Of a stretch of 64,000 nucleotides of DNA, positions 59,114 to 64,000 are shown in pieces (within the stretch, counting starts at the first letter, position 1; every line of letters begins with the position of its first letter). The stretch is taken from positions 620,001 to 684,000 of the forward strand of contig JAJQJQ010000043.1 of the NCBI GenBank assembly GCA_028622995.1. The letters are read 5' to 3'. Source of the stretch: Panagrolaimus kolymaensis (lineage: Eukaryota; Nematoda; Chromadorea; Rhabditida; Panagrolaimidae). A program made the translations under genes and the position numbers. Below the pieces are notes generated by a model. That model ran no database searches. It saw only the letters and a list, made by a program, of their open reading frames with translations, and was not told where the DNA came from.

Positions 59114-60506
59114 GAACCAAAAAAAATCAGTTTAAAATCAAAAAATCCAATGAAAAAAAATTATATGCAGTTTAAAAATCAAAAAAACGCTGATAAATAA
59201 ATCCGCAACAGTTTTAAAATTTAAAAAAAATTCGAAGGTTCATATTCGCCCATAGTTTTTGAATAAACAGTTTTTTGGGTGTCAAAAAAAACCGAAACAA
59301 ATGTTTTTTTATGGAATCAAAAAAAAAAAAAGAAAAAATTAAGTTAAAAAAATGCAAAGTGCATAAACTACCCCAACAGGGGCAAGCAGTCGTAGTCAAG
59401 CTGGAGTCTTTACAGCGGCGGCCTTTCAGTTAAAAAAATAAATAAAAATAAACGGGAGGCAACTGACTGACTAACTACAAACTAGAAATGTATTTTTTTC
59501 TACCTGTTTTCTATTTTTTTTTGACACCACTATTTTTTTTATTTGTCACTGAAAAAAATAAAAAAACATGACATAAGAAAAAATATAATCGATTTTGTTT
59601 TTGTTGTTGAAACAACAAAACTAAAATAAGTTTTTTTGTTTGGATTGTAAAAGGATTTATTTTTTGTTGGGTTGCCATGCTTACAAATTTAATTTAGAAT
59701 ATATAATTTCGGAAATAAATTTAATTTCTTTACAATGCAGTTTTTCTTTGTTGTTGTTGCAAAAATTGGTTGAGAAAAATCTTCAGCCTCTCAGTTTTTT
59801 TTAAACTAAAAAGGATTCGTAATAACTATTATTGATACAGTTTTAATAAAATTTTTGAAAATAAAGTATTTTTAATGACCATTAAAAAACTAAAAAAAGA
59901 GCGATCCACAGTTAAAAAAAACAAAGTACTTTTCAAAAATGTTTCTTTTTTATCAAAACCAGTTTAAAATTATAAACTTATATTGTTAATTATACCCTAA
60001 AATCCAAAAAATGCACCCAACTTTTCAGTTTGAAAAATACATAAAAATTTTTTTTGAATATGAGTAAAATTACCTATCATTTCGGCTCACACTTCTTTAA
60101 TCGTTAACAGTTTAACTCAAAACACTTATTTTTGACAACATTTATAATTTTACTTTTCCAATCATCACGGAAGTTTGAGTTTAAAAAAATATATATTTTC
60201 TTTATTTTTCAGAATATGAAAAAAAGCCATTCACATGCTTAAAAAGGGAACAGTTAATTAATTTCAAAAAAAGACAAGAAAAATTTTTATTTTTTTGACT
60301 ATTTATTTTTGGCACACAGTTATTTAATTTTTCTATATATTATGATACTTATTTTTGACAGTTTATTTATAATCATATTAATTTTATTAACAAAAAAAAA
60401 TATTATTAAAAATCAGATTAATTTTATATTATGAATAAGTGATTATATTTAGTCAAAGCTCCACACAAAACGGGCATCTGCAGTTTAAAAAAATGATTTT
60501 AAGGTT
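59114..60506. other. Intergenic region upstream of the nuclear receptor
   Basis: About 1.4 kb. An array-free, GC-richer patch at 59350-59430 (including a cccc-aaca-gggg hairpin at about 59370-59381) probably marks the promoter or 5' leader of the receptor gene. The array resumes around 59737. No RNA gene recognised. Confidence 0.4.
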
Positions 60507-60922
60507 TTATTCATCTCGATTGTGATGACGTCGTTCTCCGCCTTCATCATTTGGATCAAATGGAGGGCGTTCACCATCATCAAAGTTTGGTCGGTCTCCA
60601 TCATTATTGCCGCCAAAGCCACCTCCTGGAGGACCACCACCTCGTCGTCCATCATTGTTTGGGTCAAATCCTTCTCCACCGCCTTCGCCTAAATAATAGT
60701 TTTTTTAAGATACTGCGGCTGAATTCAGTTTTAATAAAAAAAATATCTTACCTTGAAAAGGTTTTCCACACATTGGTCGATCGCCACCTTCTTCACCATC
60801 ATTACCGCGACGTTGTGGGGGGCCATCGTCGTTGTTATCTCCTAAAAAATTTAAAATTTTCCAAACGCAGTTTTATTTTAAAAAAATTTACTTCGTCCAT
60901 GAACATATTCCATGTCTTCCAT
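60507..60922 (-). CDS. Small Asp/Gly/Arg/Pro-rich protein
   Basis: Exons 60922-60892, 60841-60752 and 60688-60507; 303 nt, 100 residues. It starts MEDMEYVHGRRDNNDDG and is made of Asp/Asn/Gly/Arg/Pro repeats (GGGEGFDPNNDGRRGGG, RPPFDPNDEGGERRHH), with one Cys. There is no signal peptide, membrane segment or recognisable fold; it is likely intrinsically disordered. Three exons with good donors and acceptors and an intact frame across both junctions argue that it is real. An alternative start lies three codons downstream. The FDPN-(x)-D repeat occurs twice. Function unknown. Confidence 0.65.
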
Positions 60923-62282
60923 AATTAGTCTTCGTTTTTTTTTCTTCAACAAAATGTGAAAAGTATAAAGTATTTATTTCTTGTTCAACTCTTCAAAAGC
61001 TCCAGTTTATATATGCCAAATATTTTTTTGTGCTCTTGGTGAACTTTATTGTTGCCAATGCCATAGTTACAAGGAAAATAATAAACAACATCCCTTTGCT
61101 TTGGTTCCAAAAACCAAAAATATTTTTTTTTTAGTAAAAACAATGTTGCTTAGAAACAAAAATAAAAACAACAAATAACAAAAGAGAAAATGTGAGAAGA
61201 AAAAAAACTAATCCTGGTCAGTATAGTTTGTGGGAGATGCTTGCTTAAATAGTAAAAATGATTTGTTTCGTCAAGCTCATCAGTTTACAGTTTTGAAAAA
61301 AATTTGCCAAAAAAATGATAAAAATCACATTCAGTTTTCAATTTATTAATTAATAGGATCGCTGGAATTAAAAATAATAAATAATATTGAAAATGGTTTA
61401 TTAAAGCTATAGCTTGAAATAAAAAAAATAAACTATTTACAGTTAATTTAAAAAAATTTGCAGAATTTTCTTCCAGTTTTTATTATTATTAAATAAACAC
61501 TTGGTTGGATTGGACAGTTTAAAATAATATTTACCTTGCATTATCAAAATTAAAATGTTTCATTCAACCCAACAACAAAAACTCAAAAACAATTTAAATA
61601 ATTCGTTTCCAGATGAAACGGAAAACAACAGTTTTATTAAAGTAAAAAAAAAAGAGAACTAATCTTCATAAAAAGATTTATAAATTCACCAAATTCCTCA
61701 TTATTCCCCCACTCACCAGTTTCATTAATAACTATAAAGCCATAAAAATTAAGCTAAAGCAAGCCTAATAAAATTTAAATAAAGACAGACGCCAGAAAAG
61801 GAATTCAGTGAATAAAAGAAGAAAAAAACAATGAGCAAGAAATACACTTGCTGCCACCACAGTTAACATAAAAAATAATTAATCCATAATTGCATGAAAA
61901 AAAAATTATAGCAAATTTGCAATTTATCTATGAAAAACCCCAAAAGCAACCACTCCCAGTTTTGTTTATTTATTTTTTTTAAATGAAAATCATGACATTT
62001 CGAAACGTATTAAAATATGTATGAATCACCGCCTTTAACAATCATAACTTTACGTAATAGTTTTCATTTCTTTTTGGTATTGTTTACCTTTTTTTTTGTG
62101 ACGTCAAAAAAAAGCGTCTTATCGCATCGCTTTTTCCCTCCACTCCTCAAATTGATTAAGAAAGCATTCATTTTTTTGAGGTATAAAAGCATTCCCATTT
62201 TTTGTCTTTTTTCCATCATTCAAAAGTTTTTCATTTGAATATTATTTCTCTTTTATTCCAGTTTAAATAAATTTGTTAAAAA
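60923..62282. other. Intergenic region with array, divergent
   Basis: About 1.36 kb between divergent genes. Array copies continue at roughly 100-bp spacing (for example near 61003, 61290, 61332, 61475). 61990-62250 is motif-poor and T-rich and probably contains the promoter of the His-rich gene. No exon supported. Confidence 0.4.
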
Positions 62283-62525
62283 ATGTGTCACGGAAGCGAA
62301 CATTGTCATTGCCATTATAATCATGGATATGGTGGCCATCACGGTGGATATTACAATGGCGGAGGAGGATATTATGGCGGCGGCGGACATCATAATGGAG
62401 GTTACTATGATCACCACCACCATGGCCATCATGGCTATGAACATGGAGGATATTATGAACCTCATTATTATGAACATCATCATCACGGCCATCATGGACA
62501 TGGACATGGCCATGGACATTGTTAA
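62283..62525 (+). CDS. Histidine/glycine/tyrosine-rich small protein
   Basis: One exon, 80 residues, starting MCHGSEHCHCHYNHGYGGHHGG and ending in HGHGHGHC. Histidine makes up about a third, with Gly and Tyr most of the rest; four Cys sit at the ends. An acceptor (TTTATTCCAG, ending at 62262) lies 20 bases upstream of the ATG, suggesting a trans-spliced leader. An AATAAA follows at 62594. Glycine/tyrosine-rich peptides occur among nematode antimicrobial and cuticle proteins and His clusters bind Zn, Cu or Ni, but no family or secretion signal is clear, so the role is open. Confidence 0.7.
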   Translation: MCHGSEHCHCHYNHGYGGHHGGYYNGGGGYYGGGGHHNGGYYDHHHHGHHGYEHGGYYEPHYYEHHHHGHHGHGHGHGHC

Positions 62526-62930
62526 AAAATGCTATTTGCTAGTAAACCGGGTTTTTATTTTGTAATTTAATTTTTTAATTGCTTTAACTGTTTAATAAAG
62601 TTCTTCAGTTTTGATATTTTATCCACTTTTATATCATTACACAAATTTGTGAAAGTGCATTTTCAATAATTTTTGCAATTAAAAGTATTTAGGTAACATG
62701 AATTTTAGTATTTTTAGTTACTGTAAAAACTCCAAAAAAATCCCACACAACAGTTTTTCTATTTTTAATATTATTTGCTTTAAAATTTTATGCATGCATG
62801 TTTCTCATCTTTGAGAGAATGAAAAAAAGGAAGTATGCAAATTTTGCAAAAATAAGATGAAATCAAGCTAAAATGATGCAGGTCGAACATTCATTCATTT
62901 ATCCAACAATCACAACAATCAAAAAAAAAA
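62526..62930. other. Short intergenic region
   Basis: Contains the 3' UTR of the His-rich gene and the promoter region of the galactosyltransferase. A tgcatgcatg palindrome lies near 62791. Only one or two CAGTTT copies (near 62605 and 62751). Confidence 0.4.
62594..62599 (+). terminator. Poly(A) signal of the His-rich gene
   Basis: AATAAA about 70 bases after the stop codon. Confidence 0.6.
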
Positions 62931-64000
62931 ATGCCGCGATTATCATTTCGACGAATATTTTATATTGGATTTTTTGGTTTTATATTTTTTGCAATTTTTA
63001 TTATTTTATATGGAATCTATCAACGTATGAATAGTGAAGAATCATATTCATATGGTGCAACAAATGAAGTAAGTTTGTTCTTTCATTTTTATTTTTATTT
63101 TTTTCGTTGCTTCAAAAAAAAATTTCAATCAAAAAACTTTTTTGTATCAAAAATAGCCTTTTCTATCGTTGCCTATCCCCAGATTCAAAATCACGCTTGC
63201 ATTCGTTTCTCTTCAAAATGTAAACATTTTTCTTGGATTAGTTCTTTGTAATTTTTATTACCTAAAGGTATTAAAATTGATTCAAGCCCTTTTTATAAGT
63301 GGTTTGTAAAAAATTTAAATTTTGGAATGCTTCCATGAAAATGGAAGCAAATCTTTTTCTTCTTTTGGCTTGTTGCTTGAGCAATCCCATTTACTTTCAC
63401 GATCCTATTTCCTTTGAGTATTCAGCATTTTGTTGCTTCCTTTCAATGACTCGAAACATTTTTCTCAATAAATCTCTCTCACTTTTTACTTTTTCAGGTA
63501 ATCAATCCTTATGCGTATCCTTTCATCATCAAACCAAATGTTCCGGCATGTTCTAACAAAAATTCATCGAAAAATGCTATAATCTTTGTTCTCTCTCATC
63601 CAAGTTATGTTTCCAAACGTCAACGATATCGTTCATCCATGGGTAATGAAGCTTTGAAGGAATATTTCAATTATGATTTGATATATGTTATGGGAAAAGC
63701 CAAAGATCAAAGTGAACAAGAAATGATCGAACAAGAAGCAGCTGATCATGGTGATATCCTTCAAGCTGAATTGAATGAACATTATTGGAATTTATCAACA
63801 AAAGATATCGCATGGATAAGATTTGTAGCTGAAAACTGTGCTGAACGTAATCCATTCATAATCAAAACGGATGATGATGTCGCGATTAATGTCAAAAAGA
63901 TGAATGAAATGTTGCCGAAGCATTCAAACATACTGCAAGAAAATTATCGATGCCATCAATGGAATCGAAATATGCCTATCATTAGAGAAAATGGATCGCG
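62931..64000 (+). CDS. Beta-1,3-galactosyltransferase-like (GT31), truncated by the window end
   Basis: Exon 1, 62931-63068, and exon 2 from 63498, running off the window. The N-terminus has a short basic cytoplasmic tail and one signal-anchor span (IFYIGFFGFIFFAIFIILYGIY), giving a type II Golgi protein. Motifs of the Galactosyl_T family follow in order: RQRYRSSMG (the R..IR.TW-like region), EAADHGDILQAELNEHYWNLSTKD (matching E...(y/h)gDil..df.dsY.nLtlKt) and the metal-binding KTDDDVAIN. Such enzymes add galactose or GlcNAc in beta-1,3 linkage to glycans; the acceptor cannot be told from this fragment. The intron is 429 bp and lacks the array motif. Confidence 0.88.

Larger units (their letters stand above)
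48107..62270 (+). repeat. Oriented CAGTTT/A-T array, distal block
   Basis: The motif recurs in every long intron and spacer from about 48110 to 62261, always CAGTTT on plus, although all genes up to 60922 are on minus. Typical spacing is 50-110 bp. It thins in a few spots, such as 53500-53930. The last copy (62261) overlaps the acceptor just before the His-rich gene at 62283. Confidence 0.8.

Noticed and set aside
59350..59430. tRNA-like GC-rich patch upstream of the nuclear receptor
   Set aside because: No acceptor stem, anticodon arm or T-loop can be drawn.
60551..60928. Plus-strand His/Leu-rich frame antisense to the Asp/Gly-rich gene
   Set aside because: The minus strand has three exons with consensus splice sites and a continuous frame; the plus frame crosses both introns.
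12300..62270. CAGTTT copies as 3' splice sites (TTTCAG-like)
   Set aside because: Most lack a preceding pyrimidine tract, they occur antisense to many host genes, and real acceptors in the window are found elsewhere.
12300..62270. CAGTTT array as a CRISPR or tandem satellite
   Set aside because: The repeated word is only about six bases, spacing varies by tens of bases and spacers are not alike or unit-sized; the genome is eukaryotic.
62253..62519. Minus-strand Met/Ile/Ser-rich frame across the His-rich gene
   Set aside because: It is the mirror of the His/Gly codons and has no leader, acceptor or poly(A) context.

Overview
This is a window of an AT-rich animal nuclear genome, almost certainly a nematode. 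The evidence is short AT-rich introns with GTAAG donors and TTTCAG or TTTAG acceptors, a supplementary-type nuclear hormone receptor, a tandem pair of LCLAT1/ACL-8-9-10-type acyltransferases, and an RTE-type non-LTR retrotransposon. I rebuilt the exon structures by hand. For every complete multi-exon model the summed exon length is divisible by three and the protein runs through every junction in frame. No species is claimed.

Layout: 1-6726 holds one first coding exon of a minus-strand gene that leaves the window to the left, inside a long non-coding stretch. 6727-11075 (-) is EDEM2, an ER-associated-degradation mannosidase-like protein with a long extra C-terminus. 12146-21804 (+) is paxillin (LD motifs plus four LIM domains) with two alternative first exons; an intact RTE retrotransposon lies antisense in its first intron. 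22797-39331 is a compact block: a secreted helical protein (-), a small PH-like protein (-), a KANSL2/INO80D-type zinc-finger protein (+), complex III core protein 1 (-), two tandem acyltransferases (+) and a secreted orphan (+). 39518-60922 is a run of minus-strand genes: PEX6, two mucin-like membrane proteins with related cytoplasmic tails, a nuclear hormone receptor and a small Asp/Gly/Arg-rich protein. 62283-62525 (+) is a His/Gly/Tyr-rich 80-residue protein, and 62931-64000 (+) is the start of a GT31 galactosyltransferase.

The most unusual signal is a short oriented motif, CAGTTT followed by a pure A/T tract, recurring about every 50-110 bp over tens of kilobases. In 1-5640 it lies on the minus strand (AAACTG as read). 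From about 12.3 kb to 62.3 kb it lies on the plus strand, whatever the strand of the host gene. It fills long introns and gene-flanking DNA of some transcription units, is nearly absent from 22.6-39.4 kb where introns are short, is interrupted by two mobile insertions, and passes through coding exons of PEX6 and a neighbouring gene, where it contributes codons. It resembles in spirit the periodic A/T clusters of Caenorhabditis introns, but its sequence and spacing differ. I do not recognise it as a described element.

The genes are ordinary housekeeping and membrane or secreted functions (ER quality control, adhesion, respiration, phospholipid remodelling, peroxisome import, nuclear-receptor transcription, glycosylation). 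I see no operon-like or pathway-based grouping beyond the tandem acyltransferase pair and the two related mucin-like genes.
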